Source of the DNA: Benincasa hispida
Taxonomy: Eukaryota; Streptophyta; Magnoliopsida; Cucurbitales; Cucurbitaceae
NCBI RefSeq assembly: GCF_009727055.1
Contig: NC_052351.1
Coordinates: 12,285,019 to 12,349,018 of the forward strand
DNA: 64,000 bases
Direction of reading: 5' to 3'
Positions 12,110 through 22,633 of the stretch are shown here, piece by piece (position 1 is the stretch's first letter; each line of letters opens with the position of its first letter). A model generated the notes under the pieces. The model had not been told where the DNA came from. It made no database searches and saw only the letters and a list, made by a program, of their open reading frames with translations. The translations under genes were made by a program, and so were the position numbers.

Positions 12110-12250
12110 CTAGAAACAAATCCACTATCTGTTTTACGTCAAGCAATACGTGGAGTAACTCCCAATATAGCAGTAAAGGCAAGACGGGAAGCCCGAGGCG
12201 AAGAATGGAAAGTTTATTAAAAATCCGCACTCAATTCACTACATTTGCTG
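12110..12250 (+). other. Organelle-derived filler DNA patch inside an LTR
   Basis: Sister LTRs read 'ctgtgaagggttatc' and then 'attgattggtta' across this point. Here about 14 bp are missing and 141 bp of unrelated sequence sit between 'atctgtgaa' and 'ctgttgattggtta'. The first half (12113-12186) is plastid rps7. I could not identify the second half (12187-12250). There is no target-site duplication, which fits end-joining repair of a break with captured DNA, not transposition. Confidence 0.75.
12113..12186 (+). pseudogene. rps7: Plastid rps7 fragment (nuclear plastid DNA)
   Basis: The translation in one frame over about 24 codons includes [15 protein letters not shown] and then IAVKARR, an internal stretch of the small-subunit ribosomal protein S7 encoded in plant plastids. 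The match starts and ends abruptly inside the gene. In plastid S7 the next residues begin with V-G-G, but here the frame turns into unrelated sequence with a stop soon after. It cannot be functional. The plant mitochondrial S7 does not carry this stretch as I know it, so a plastid origin is favoured. Confidence 0.8.
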
Positions 12251-12877
12251 CTGTTGATTGGTTAAGATGGACACATAATATATCTGTAGTAAGGAGAGTT
12301 CAACTATTGGTCTTTAGTGGAGTGGCCGACAGTTAACGGATGGTGGATCTTGTGACTAAAGCGTTTAGTCAGTTATTCACGTACCGTTGGAGCTTCGAGC
12401 TACAGGTCCATAAGGTCCCCTTAGTAGCTCAACGGATTCAAGTTGAGAATTAGTTCTTGGTGTTGATTTGAAATGTTCAAATTGACAAGAGGTAATTCGA
12501 TTATATATGATATGATCAGTATGGTGGATGAAATACATCAAGTGGAGGGTTAATGTAAATGAGATTTACATTAAGTGCCATGGAATAGAAAAAGAGCTAT
12601 GGTTTATATGTTTCATGAGATGAATATTAAAACTATAGGTTATAAATATATTATAGTAAGTTAGTTATCATATATATTTATAATAAAATTAATTATTGGA
12701 TAATTATCTCTTTTTCTCTAATAACCAATTGAGTGGGAGGTTATTAGTGGTTTCATGGTAACTGTGAGATAAAAGAAAACATGTTTTCCTAATTTTAGTA
12801 ATGTTGATTTGAGATTTCCAATCTCGGAAAGTCCTAACGAAAGGTTGTCAAGTAAATTAGATTTACTAAACGACAGC

Positions 12878-13035
12878 TTGAAGAGACTAAACGATCGTGG
12901 AGTGTTCCTACACGATAGACACTCAGCTAGCCGATGAGCTAAATGATCGCATAGCTTTAGCTAGATAACTAGACAATCGCATAACTTTAGCTAGACGATC
13001 GTATAGCTTTTGATAAATGATTGGGCATCGACCTA
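12878..13035. repeat. Iterated AACGATCG/GCTAGA motif array
   Basis: Repeated 'aaacgatcg', 'agctagacgatcg' and similar strings, in the same relative place as the array at 4528-4740. Confidence 0.6.
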
Positions 13036-13457
13036 TACGATAGGCTTTATGATCTCCCACTTGCTCAATCGTTTACACATTTATTCTCCTCCGGTCTCAT
13101 CCTCTGGCCAAGTCCACACAGAGCCACACTCTGGATTCTCACACCGACCATACCGAGGTAACCTTTTTGGTGGTGTCATACTCAACTCGACACAGTCGAG
13201 GTTCTAGAGAGGCCATTCGTGGTGCTCGGAGTGTTCTGAACGCGGTGATCACTTTGTTCGAGTTCCTATGATCGTACAGTGTAGTGGTCGAGTTGTATGA
13301 GCGTTCAAGTGTTGCAGTGTTGCTAATTGTTCGAGCGTTCGTAATCAAGGGTTGAAGATGAGTCTTCATAGATATGTGAATTTTTCCCTTGATCGTATAG
13401 TATAGCATGCTGTAATTTCTATTTTGTACATAGCCTATTGTTTTCATTTATGACTGT

Positions 13458-15272
13458 TGATAACTTGTAGAAATAAAAGTTATTTATGCTGTTTTATTTA
13501 GATTATGCGGTAAAAAGAAGGAAAAGTTGCATCGATAGTATAAGAATTGGCTGAGAAATACGAAAATTATAAAGTGTCATGAACACACCCACTAACCTTA
13601 TTGTGATGGTGAAATGGAATGTCCAAGTCTTTGTTTTGCAGGAAATAGGTCATTGCATGCGTTAATTGCTCGAGGACAAAAATGAACAATGCATCTACTC
13701 AGCATGCGACAATCGATCAATAACGAAAAGATCAACGCAATTGCAGCGCATACGATGATCGATCATGGATTCAAGCGATCAACGCATTTCCACCGTATGC
13801 GGCGATCAACAATAGATCAAAACAACTACACTGCATGTGGAGATCGATCAAAGATGTGAAGAGCAATGCACTCATGGAGCATTCTGACAAGTGTACAGCT
13901 TTTCTATTGTACGATTCTGACAAATTGAACATGAAGCAGAGCGGACTTTTCCATTACGCCATGGCAGGAATTATTAGGATTACACAGTGGGACCACCAAC
14001 ACAGAAAGTCAAGATCTATAAATAGCTTCCTCGAATTCATTGTTGAGAGGCTGGTCTGAAGAGACATTATAGAGAAAATCCGGGAGAACGACGAGGCAAG
14101 GCTGAAAGGTGAGTCTCTAAGCAAGAAATTCTTTCCATCCCTGAAGAAGAAGCTCTGTGCAAGAGGTCACTTCTACCTGGAAAGCAAGCCTGAGAGGGAA
14201 GCTTTCCACTCCATTTCATCCACACGCCGGCAAGCACAATGTCTCCGATCGGGATATGTGTCAAGACATTGACATGCTTTCCGTATTTGTTTCTATTCTT
14301 TCATTCATCTACTTTGTTCATCTCTCTTTAATCTTTCATTCACAAATCATGTATCAAATGCTGATCTTTAGATTTAAATATCATTATCGTCATCATTATC
14401 ATCTCTCTGTTCCTTTCCATACATTTATCATCCATTTTCTCCATCTTGGGTCCTTAATCCCTTGAGTAAAGGGGAAGAATTAAGCGAGTGAGTTAATGCT
14501 TATCAAGGTAATCAGGTGAGTTTAGCTAAAGCATGCTCGATGACATTTTCACCTGTGAGAGTAGAAGTGAAGATGTCATTCTGCCTATCGAGAGAAGGTT
14601 GGAAGAATGCGTTAACTAAAGCGAGAAGTATTTCCAGAGATGGGAACAACTTTGCGTTCATTACGTTCATCCTTGTTTCACCATAGATGTATAGGAATGC
14701 AACCGATCACTGAAAGGTGTAAGCCAAGGGAAAGCAGAACCTCAGTTGCGTCCTTAACGGGATTGACGAACTTGCGATGTCCTCTCCCTCAACTCGTTCT
14801 TTTTCTGATTCATTCACAAGACTTGCCACCGCATTCATTAGATTCTTTTGTACAACTTCACAGCCAGTCTTCACCCTGTATCATTAGTAGTTTAGTCATT
14901 TAATTTATTAACGCAATTTATTTTCATCACAATTTACTTTTCGGCACAAACCAATTCTTTATTCTTTATGTTAAATCGGTCGCATTTACCACATTAGTAT
15001 CGCAACTAAATAACAACAATCCCTGTGTTCGACCGTAGGTCATTCCGAGAAACTTGCGTTGGACTTATACTTGGTTTCAGTGCAAGAAAAATTGTGACAC
15101 GCACTACATCATCACATACTACGAAGCATATTACCATCAACATATACATATAGACCGTAGTATCGCAACAATATCTTTATCGCAAAGCACTTGAGCGCAT
15201 AGAGCATCATCACTTTCATTCATTAGCGCATAAAAATACACATTGATAAAGATCTACAAATTTAAAATAACA
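13458..15272 (+). mobile_element. LTR of a tRNA-Asp-primed gypsy element, plus strand
   Basis: Starts TGATAACTTGTAGAAAT and ends ...AAAATAACA, a TG...CA LTR of 1815 bp, followed after 6 bp by a tRNA-Asp-type primer site. Its late block 'ccctgtgttcgaccgtagg' and 'gagaaacttgcgttgg' are Tat/Athila-type LTR features. The beginning carries a short inverted repeat (ACTTGTAGAAATAAAAGT), a possible small hairpin. An inverted copy lies at about 15520-17417. Confidence 0.7.
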
Positions 15273-15278
15273 AGTTTT

Positions 15279-15296
15279 TGGCACTGTTGCTGGGGA
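15279..15296 (+). other. Primer-binding site, tRNA-Asp type
   Basis: TGGCACTGTTGCTGGGGA matches the complement of plant tRNA-Asp 3' end (TGGCGCCGTTGCCGGGGA) except for three transitions. This is the usual primer of the Tat/Athila gypsy group. Confidence 0.75.
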
Positions 15297-15519
15297 CAAG
15301 AACTTGAATCAATCATTCATCAGTAGTGCATAAGCGCGATATAGCAAAACATTATATTTTTAAATATTCAACAATTGTAATTGTGTATGCTCATATATGA
15401 TTGAAATTTGGAAAGATCCTTCCGCTGCTCATGGAAATCCTCATGTCCGATTTCTGATGGACAAGATGAATGAACATGGATGTGCATGCTATATGATGTG
15501 CTACAAGCTCATGTTGCCA
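15297..15519 (+). mobile_element. Internal fragment after primer site
   Basis: About 220 bp of element interior before sequence inverts into the opposite LTR. A short frame starting ATG at about 15399 translates to a possible gag or leader N-terminus but is too short to assign. The boundary with the inverted LTR is approximate. Confidence 0.4.
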
Positions 15520-17417
15520 TAAACTTGTAACGCAATGTTCATATCTTACAGCATTTGAACTAATATGGATGTGAATGAATGAACAAGTATATGCGTTGAA
15601 AGCATAGACTTGGTGACAAAGATGGAATGATATGCTGCGTTATTGCTCATGCACAATTTATGCGATACTACTTCTAGATATGCATTATTAATGAAATCTT
15701 GTAGTATGCTGTGGAGTAATGCGTTGTCACAAGTTTCCTTACGCTGAAGCCAAGTATAATTCCAACGCAAGTTTCTCGGTGTGATCTGAGGTCGAACACA
15801 GGGACTGTTTTAGGTTATTGCATTACATTTTGATATATGCGACCGGTTTTACAATTAATAAAAGTGTTATGTACAAGTATCTAAAATGCAGTAAAGTAAA
15901 ATAAAGTGGTAAAGATGCGTTGATAAAATAAATTTGCGGTAAAATAATCCTAAGCTAACATGATATAAGATACAAGTTACATGATAGATGATATCGAGTT
16001 TGAGACTGACTGTGAAGATTATACAAAGGATTGTGGTATGCGGTGGCAGGGCTTTATGAGCGAAACAAAAAAAGAAAGGATAACTAGTACAAACATCGCA
16101 AGTTCACTAATTGCGTTAAAGATATAACTGTGGTTCCACTTTCCCTTAACGTACATCTTTCGGTGATCGATTGCGTTCCCACATCTCTGTGGTGAAACAG
16201 GGATGAACGTAATGAATGCAAGGTTGCTTCCATCTCTGGAAGTACTTCTTGCTTTAGTTAACGCATTCTTCCAACCTACTGTCACTAGGCAGAATTGCTT
16301 CTTCACTCCTGTCACCAGTGAAGATGCTGCCGAGCATGCTTTAGCTAAACACGTTTATTTCCTTAACACCAATTAATTTACTTGTTTAATTCATTCTAAT
16401 TACCAAGAGATTAAGACATCATGGAGAAAGCGATTAATGGAGGAACGGAAATAGACAGAAACATGGAGATGAAAATAATCATGACATTCAATACTAATAT
16501 TAAGCATCTGATACATGGTGTGAATGATGAAGATTAAGAAGATGAATACAATTGATGATTGAGATAGAACAAATACAAAAGAGTGCCAACGTCTTGACAC
16601 AAATCTGGATGGTGGATTTGCTTGCCGGCGTGTGGAATGGATGAACAGAAGAGCTCCCTCTCAGGCTTGCTCGTCTGGTAGAAGTGACCTTGGTACAGAG
16701 CTTCAACGGTGGGGATTGAAATGCTTTGCCCTAAGACTCACCTCTCGGCTTTGTCTCTTAAATCTTCTCGGATCTTCTCTGATCAGCACTCAGACCAGTC
16801 TCTCTCTCAAATATAAATATCAAAATAGCTTCGTATCAAGTATATTTTTTTCTCTGAAATCTATGGGGTATTTATAGGTAAAAATCTTTGACTCCAGCCT
16901 TGTGGTCCCCACTTGTTGTTATGGAAATTTCGAAGATGGGGGGATATTATTCCTTCTGTTATGCAATCAGACCGTTAAATCTGCACAGTGGTTAGTTGTA
17001 TACGTGTCACAATCCTTTACCTTTGCGTTGCTCAGCTGCATCTTTCAATTAGTTGCTCGCATGTGACGTTGTTTTATTACAGCATGCGGTTGAAACTCAG
17101 CTCGGGATCAACTGTCGCATTGCGCCGTCATTGCGTTAATCGTTTCTTCATTGTTGATTGACGGGCGAAATGTGGCATAGATGCATTGATCAGTTTCTCG
17201 TTGAGTCATGAGCGCAAACGGTGACTTGGTTTTCCTGCAAAACAGAGTAAAAGTGTCCTCTTCTACCATCTTGACGATGTTAGTGGGTGTAATTGCGATA
17301 ATTTATAATTTTTGTATTTCTTAGTTAATTTTCATACAATCAACGTATATTCCTTCACTTTTGGCTGCAATATCTAGATAAGGCAATATAAATAACTTGT
17401 ATTTCTACAAGTTATCA
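15520..17417 (-). mobile_element. LTR of the same family, minus strand
   Basis: The reverse complement of 13458-15272 by eye. The LTR start TGATAACTTGTAGAAATACA reads leftward from 17417, and the 'gaaacttgcgttggaattat' block and 'gagttcgacc'-like block appear near 15740-15790. Together the two copies form an inverted repeat with arms of about 1.6-1.8 kb. Its inner (3') end is not sharply defined. Open frames here, up to 98 aa on the minus strand, are incidental. Confidence 0.65.
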
Positions 17418-17941
17418 ATTTTCTTCATACACATGATCAATTAAGCATATATATAAAAACTAAGAAGAAGAAAAGATTTGGAAAATATACCCTTGAAGAC
17501 TAGTCTCTTCACGATTTTCTCTCCAAAAACTTCGAACATGAACAATAAAATACACGGTAACACTAGTTCAAAACCAACAGACACCACCATATGGAAACCT
17601 CGGTATTCTTGGGGTAGAGAACCGTTTAGAGAAAAACACTTTTCCAAAACCTCTGACAACTCTTACAACTCCAACACATTTTGGAGTATTTATAATAGTG
17701 CAAGTGGAAGATGAAAGAACCTTTCTTTTCATCTTCCAAATAATAATGAGGGAATTTATTGAAGAAAATAAAAGTTTTATAAGTTATTTGAAGAAAATGA
17801 AAGGTTTATGTAATTAAAATAAATTTAATTAAATAAAATTAATTTTCATTTAGTTAATATGTACTTTTATTAACAACCTATTTTATGTAAAACATACATG
17901 TAATTAAATAAACTAATTTTTATTTAATTTATATATATACT

Positions 17942-17951
17942 NNNNNNNNNN
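17942..17951. other. Assembly gap (10 N)
   Basis: Ten N characters lie in a run of alternating T and A (about 17931-17974). The real length is unknown; the break probably reflects the microsatellite. Confidence 0.99.
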
Positions 17952-18911
17952 TATATATATATATATATATATATCAAATTCATATTAAGGTTTTTTTTTT
18001 TTTACTCTCACATTATATCTCATACAATTTTTTATAAATAATTTGCTTTATTAATTTAGACAATTCAAATTAATCTGAATTAATTCGATTCTCATTTTAG
18101 GCCAATTGAGCTAACGAGGGGATCTTATGGACCTATAGTTTGAAGTTCCAATAGTACTCGATTAATTTAATCAAACTCTTTGATTAAATTAATCAACTTC
18201 CATTAAGTATCAGTCATTCCACTAAAGACTGATAGTTGCACTCTTCGCACTGCAGATATATTTCTGTGACCATTGAATATAACCAATCAACGGTGCATTG
18301 ACCCTTCATAAATTGCTTGTAAGTACAACTGGGCCAAAATTATTATTTTGCCCCTGTAGTTACATCTAAATCCTTAAGTACCACCGATCCCTCTAATGAA
18401 CAATAAGTCATAGTCCAACTATGATCGAACCCATCTCGAGCCAGGAGAGGGTGTGACACCATATTGTTCAAGCCTCAAAATCAGCTCTTAAGGGAGCAAT
18501 TTATCTATAGTTTCTAACTATAAAAAATGAGTGAATTTTTTCTTTTGTAGCCGTGTTCCCAACTTCTTAATCAAACGAATCCCCAAAATGGTAGGTATAT
18601 TAAGTCGGTGAAACTGACCACTTTCACCCATACAAATCAAAAGGCCACCTTCATAGGTAGGAGTTCGTTACTCACTCAGGATTTAGGTTAAGTCACATAT
18701 GGTCATCCTGATAAAATGCAAGTCTCATCTATCAACAGTGTTATGTAGAGAGATAATACATTTCATGGTTTGATCTTATACAAATTCTTTGCTAGAACAC
18801 CCAAAATCACATGTCTACACATGAATGATCAGGATCAGATCATTTGTAGCACTTTACAACAATTGTAACAACTACAACGCAAGCCATATTCGTATTGTCA
18901 CCAGGATAAGG

Positions 18912-18985
18912 TACCCAACCTTATCCATCTACTACAGTCCGTTTAGGTTACCCAACCTTATCCATCTAGTACAGTCCGTTTAGGT
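18912..18985. repeat. 37-bp tandem duplication inside LTR
   Basis: Two adjacent copies of a 37-bp unit beginning TACCCAACCTTATCC, differing at one base (C/G). The sister LTR copies have the segment once. Confidence 0.9.
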
Positions 18986-19192
18986 TATCACTTAAACATG
19001 ATCCACTTGTATGTCTCTACATACACGTTTAAGTTTCAGAAAATAACCTTGGATCTTAGGTTATTGGTTTTTGTGGATAAATGCAACTAAATGATAAATA
19101 AAATACCTCTTTATTTTATTAGATAAGTAAATTGCTTGTACAATATAATTACTACTACAAAATTCACGAGATTTAGGGTATCAACCCCAACA

Positions 19193-19482
19193 GTTAGAGC
19201 TCAATATCCAAAGTTCTATTGTTTTACAGTTACTTCTTCCAGCAATTCTATATGGAAAGGCAACCGTACATTCAGACCAAGGTGGATTTGTCACTATTGT
19301 GACAAAGTGGGCCATAAACATCCCTTTTGCTTTCAGTTATTGAAAATTCTTCACAGACCCACTTATCCTATAAGGGCTCCCTACTTCTCTCAGAATTGTA
19401 GTCAAAGACAAAAAATAAAATAAAATAAAATAAAACAAGTTTGCAGAGAGAAAAATGTTCAGAACAAATGTAGTGATTTTTT
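19193..19482 (+). pseudogene. Copia gag zinc-knuckle fragment
   Basis: A 95-codon frame (19136-19423, its first part in the LTR) contains the CCHC knuckle CHYCDKVGHKHPFC (C-x2-C-x4-H-x4-C) preceded by RPRW. This is the nucleocapsid part of Gag, most like SIRE/Maximus-type copia elements. Gag binds genomic RNA in the virus-like particle. The fragment has neither the upstream Gag core nor the downstream protease and ends in an (AAAAT)n run near 19419-19437. It is trapped between two oppositely oriented LTRs, so it looks like a remnant of a host element hit by both. Confidence 0.7.
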
Positions 19483-21363
19483 TGTTGGGGTTGATGCCCT
19501 AAATCTCATGGGTCTTATTGTTTGTAATTGTACAAATAATTTTTATCTAATAAAATAAGAGGTATTTTATTTGACATTTAGTAGCATTAACCCATTAAAC
19601 CAATAAACTAAGATCCAAGGTTATCTTCTGTAACTTAAACATGTATGTGGAGACATACGGTTGGTTCATGTTTAAGTGATAACCTAAATAGTCTGTAGTA
19701 GATGGATAAGGCTGGGTACCTTACATTTGTAACACTACGAATACGACCCGCTTTGTAGTTGTTACAATTGTTGTAAAATGCTATAAATGATCTGATTTTG
19801 ATCGTTCATGTGAAGACATATGAGCAGAGGAGTTCTATACAAAGAGTTTGTATAAGACCGAACCACGAAATGAATAGTCTCTCTATATAACACCATTGAT
19901 AGAAGACACTTACATTTCACCAGCATGACCATAGGTGACCTGACCTGAATCCTTAGTGAGTTGTGAACTCTTGCCTATGAACGCGGTCCTTTGATCTGCA
20001 TGGGTGAGAATGGCCAGATCGTCAACTCAATATGCCAAGATTCATCTGATTGGGAAGCTGAGAACGCAGCTACATAAGAAGGAATTCACTCCTTTTCTAT
20101 AGTTAGAATGAGTGGAGAAATTGCTCCCTTAAAGATTGATTGCGAGATTTGAACAATGTGACACCACACCCTTTTCTAGCTTGAGAGAGGTTCATTTATA
20201 GTTGGACTATAACTTATTGTTCATTAGAGGAATCGATGGTACTTAAGGAATTAGATATAACTATATGGGCAAAACGGTAATTTTGGTCCAACTATACTTA
20301 CGAGCAATTTGAGAAGGATCAATGCACTGTTGATTGGTTATATCCAATGGACAAAGAAATACATTTATAGTGAGAAGAGTGCAGTTGTTGGTCTTAGTGG
20401 AGTGACCGACAATTAATGAAAATTGGTTAATTTAATTAAAAGAGTTTATTTAATTAATCAAGTTCCATTGGAACTTTAATCTATAGGTCCATAAGGTCCT
20501 TTCGGTGGCTCAACTGGGATTAATGAGAATCGAATTAATTTTAGATTAATTTGAATTGTTCAATTGATGGAGGGAATTAATTATATAAGATATAATTAAT
20601 ATAGAATTAATTATAGGTGATATAATTAATTTAATATATATGATACATTATAATATATAATTTTATTCGAGAGAAAATAAATATTTGAATATGATTCAAA
20701 TATTAATTATACGAATGTGATTTATATTAAATACTACATGTTAAAATGAGATCATATTAAACTATAGCCTATATTACATATGATATACTATAAACTATAG
20801 GTTATATGTTATATTATATATAACATATAGTGTGTGTGTATATATAGATTAAATGATTTATAATACTAGAACTTGTTTTAATTTAAAATGAAAGGGAGAG
20901 AGTTATTTGATAACTCCCATATCTTTTCTCTCTTTTACATGTGAGTGGGGTTGAGGAAGTTAGGGATTTTATTCCCTTCTTCCATTAGATTTACATAGAA
21001 GCCTAAACACACCGAACTGATACATTTTGAGAAAAGATCTTTATGCTAATTCTCTCTCAACGAACTCTCCCTTCCTCTCCCAAAATTAAAGCGAAGCCCA
21101 TGACTCTCACAAATTCTCACCCTTGAGAATATCGAGGTTTCATTGTGGTGGTGTTCAGAATTGGTTTTAGGTTGCTGTAATTATTATGTGTTCCCGCATC
21201 AAGGAGATTTTGAAGAGTTCTTGTTTTTTGTGAGGAATTGTAAAAGGTACTTGATCTTCAAAGGCAAGTATACAATCTCCCTTCAATTCCTCTTAATTTT
21301 TCTTATTAAGCATGTTGAACTAAATTGCATATGAATGTTTCCGTCTTCTGAATTTATGTATAT
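19483..21363 (+). mobile_element. LTR, 'TGATGCCCTAAATCTC' family, plus strand
   Basis: Starts TGTTGGGGTTGATGCCC. It mirrors 17418-19192 across a 290-bp spacer, sharing the 'ttgtagttgttacaattgtt' region. The 3' end runs directly into the Athila-type 3' region at about 21364. No coding sequence; short frames inside are incidental. Confidence 0.65.
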
Positions 21364-21818
21364 TTTCTCGATGATATAATTTTGATTCTTTGATAAATAT
21401 GTCTATTGAATTCTTTAAATCTTCGTAAGACCATTTTTTTTGTCTTTTCTTCAATAAATTCATATTTGCACGTTCATGAATCTCATTCACTTTGATCTAT
21501 GCATTAATTGTTTTTACTCAATCTCTTGATTCTTATCAATGAAATTTTGATGACACACTCTTTCTAGTAAGGATACAAACGAAATTTTAGATTTTTAATG
21601 TTTTTTTTAAAAAAAAATTTGAAACTCATTTTTCAAAAGAAACTTTCTTTTCCTTTTAACTTCAAAAAAAAAATCGAATACTTAGTCTCTTAAGATTTAT
21701 TTAGAATCTCAAACTCTTAGAAATGTCATATCTATTTGATTTTCTCTGTTACCTCGATAGGACAAACTTTGGTCTAAGAACAACCATCTTGTTTTAGAGG
21801 CAAGTCTAGATATAGAGG

Positions 21819-21856
21819 CTGTCTCTTATACACATCTAGATGTGTATAAGAGACAG
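21819..21856. other. Untrimmed Nextera mate-pair junction adapter
   Basis: A 38-bp perfect palindrome: the 19-bp Tn5 mosaic end CTGTCTCTTATACACATCT (21819-21837) followed at once by its reverse complement (21838-21856). Two mosaic ends back to back are the circularisation junction of Illumina Nextera mate-pair libraries. The sister sequence near 35143 has no such insert. Both sides of the adapter carry the same stretch (gtctagatatagagg on the left, gtctacacatagagg on the right), as if two overlapping ends had been misjoined. Confidence 0.95.
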
Positions 21857-22620
21857 GGTCTACACATAGAGGAATAAAAAGGATCTAGTGTATAAAAATT
21901 GCTATCACCAAAAAAAAGAAAAAAAAAAAAAAAAAAAAAAAGAAGCAAGCTTGCCAATTGACATAACAAAATAATATAACCTTCATCAACGTGTGTGTGT
22001 GTATGGGACAGGTGAAAAGAGCTACCTTCATCGTGTTTCTATTAGGGTCCACGAGAAAAGAGTGATAGGTTCCTCGCAGTGTAAGTGTGAAAGCTATCCC
22101 TCTAAGTAAAAGAATGCCAATTACGTTTGGTGTGTGTGAGTTTAAAAGGCACCCTTGTATTAGAATTGCCTCTATCCAATGCAAGTTAGGTACATGATAG
22201 ATCGATAACTGGGCCAGTGTAGGGAGAAGAGGAATTAAAGGTTGGATATCTCTTTTCTATTAGTTTAGGCTTTTAAGTAAACTATTTTTTTTTTTTTTTT
22301 TTTATGGTTTTACAAGAAAAATACCTTTTTCTTTTCAAAATAATCTTCAACCTTTTGCTAGAAAAACTTTGAATTTCTAAATGTTTGCTTATATCCTTAT
22401 TTCCTTGATTGTTGAGAAAAGAGATGAGAATCAATTCACTGTGTGCAAAACACTTGAATGTATAGATCATTTGGATGTGAAGATGAAGGTGTACCAACTT
22501 GAATTTGTCAATTTTTAAATAAAAGAATGAAAATTTGAATACACAATTAAAAAAAATTTGTTTTTGCTTGAATGAACGAATATTTTTAGTTTAGGCTTGC
22601 TCGAGACGACCAAGAGTTAA

Positions 22621-22630
22621 GTTGGGGGTG
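22621..22630 (+). other. Polypurine-like tract before LTR
   Basis: GTTGGGGGTG lies 3 bp before the LTR start TGATAGG. 'Agttgggggtg' is the usual plus-strand primer region in Athila/Tat elements. A similar 'aagttgggggtggg' occurs at about 34516 in the downstream 3' region. Confidence 0.6.
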
Positions 22631-22633
22631 TTT

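Larger units (their letters stand above)
11286..13457 (+). mobile_element. LTR, 'GGATTGGTATCCTAATTCTC' family, plus strand
   Basis: Starts TATTGGGATTGGTATCC; the expected TGTTGG has one substitution. It matches the minus-strand LTRs at 48590-50601 and 56011-57441, which flank a copia element, so it probably belongs to that family. A 141-bp foreign patch (12110-12250) replaces a few bases of LTR. The 3' end abuts the next LTR (13458); the shared 'catgctgtaatttc' near 13408 marks the family's 3' end region. No coding region is present. Confidence 0.65.
17418..19192 (-). mobile_element. LTR, 'TGATGCCCTAAATCTC' family, minus strand
   Basis: On the minus strand the LTR starts TGTTGGGGTTGATACCCT at 19192 and runs down to about 17418, where it abuts the LTR at 15520-17417. 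It is homologous to 19483-21363 in the opposite orientation and to 3057-5020. It contains the 10-N assembly gap and a 37-bp tandem duplication. Confidence 0.65.
21364..22633 (+). mobile_element. 3' untranslated region of an Athila-type element
   Basis: From about 21365 to 22166 this is a direct repeat of 34698-35436, both with 'gatgatataattttgattct' and 'gaacaaccatcttgtttta'. It ends at a purine-rich tract and an LTR start, so it is the 3' end of one element copy placed upstream of the LTR that starts the next. It contains poly(A) (about 21908-21941), a (GT)n run near 21991 and a poly(T) run near 22285. No coding sequence. Confidence 0.6.

Noticed and set aside
16019..16315. A 98-codon minus-strand frame
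   Set aside because: It lies within an inverted LTR copy; the matching region of the other copy (about 14560-14760) does not keep the frame.
21819..21856. A real Tn5-like transposon footprint
   Set aside because: Two mosaic ends abut with nothing between, there is no 9-bp target duplication, and the structure equals a library junction adapter.
21908..21941. The poly(A) tail of a LINE or a processed gene
   Set aside because: The same A-run occurs in the homologous 3' region at about 35199, so it belongs to the Athila-type element.
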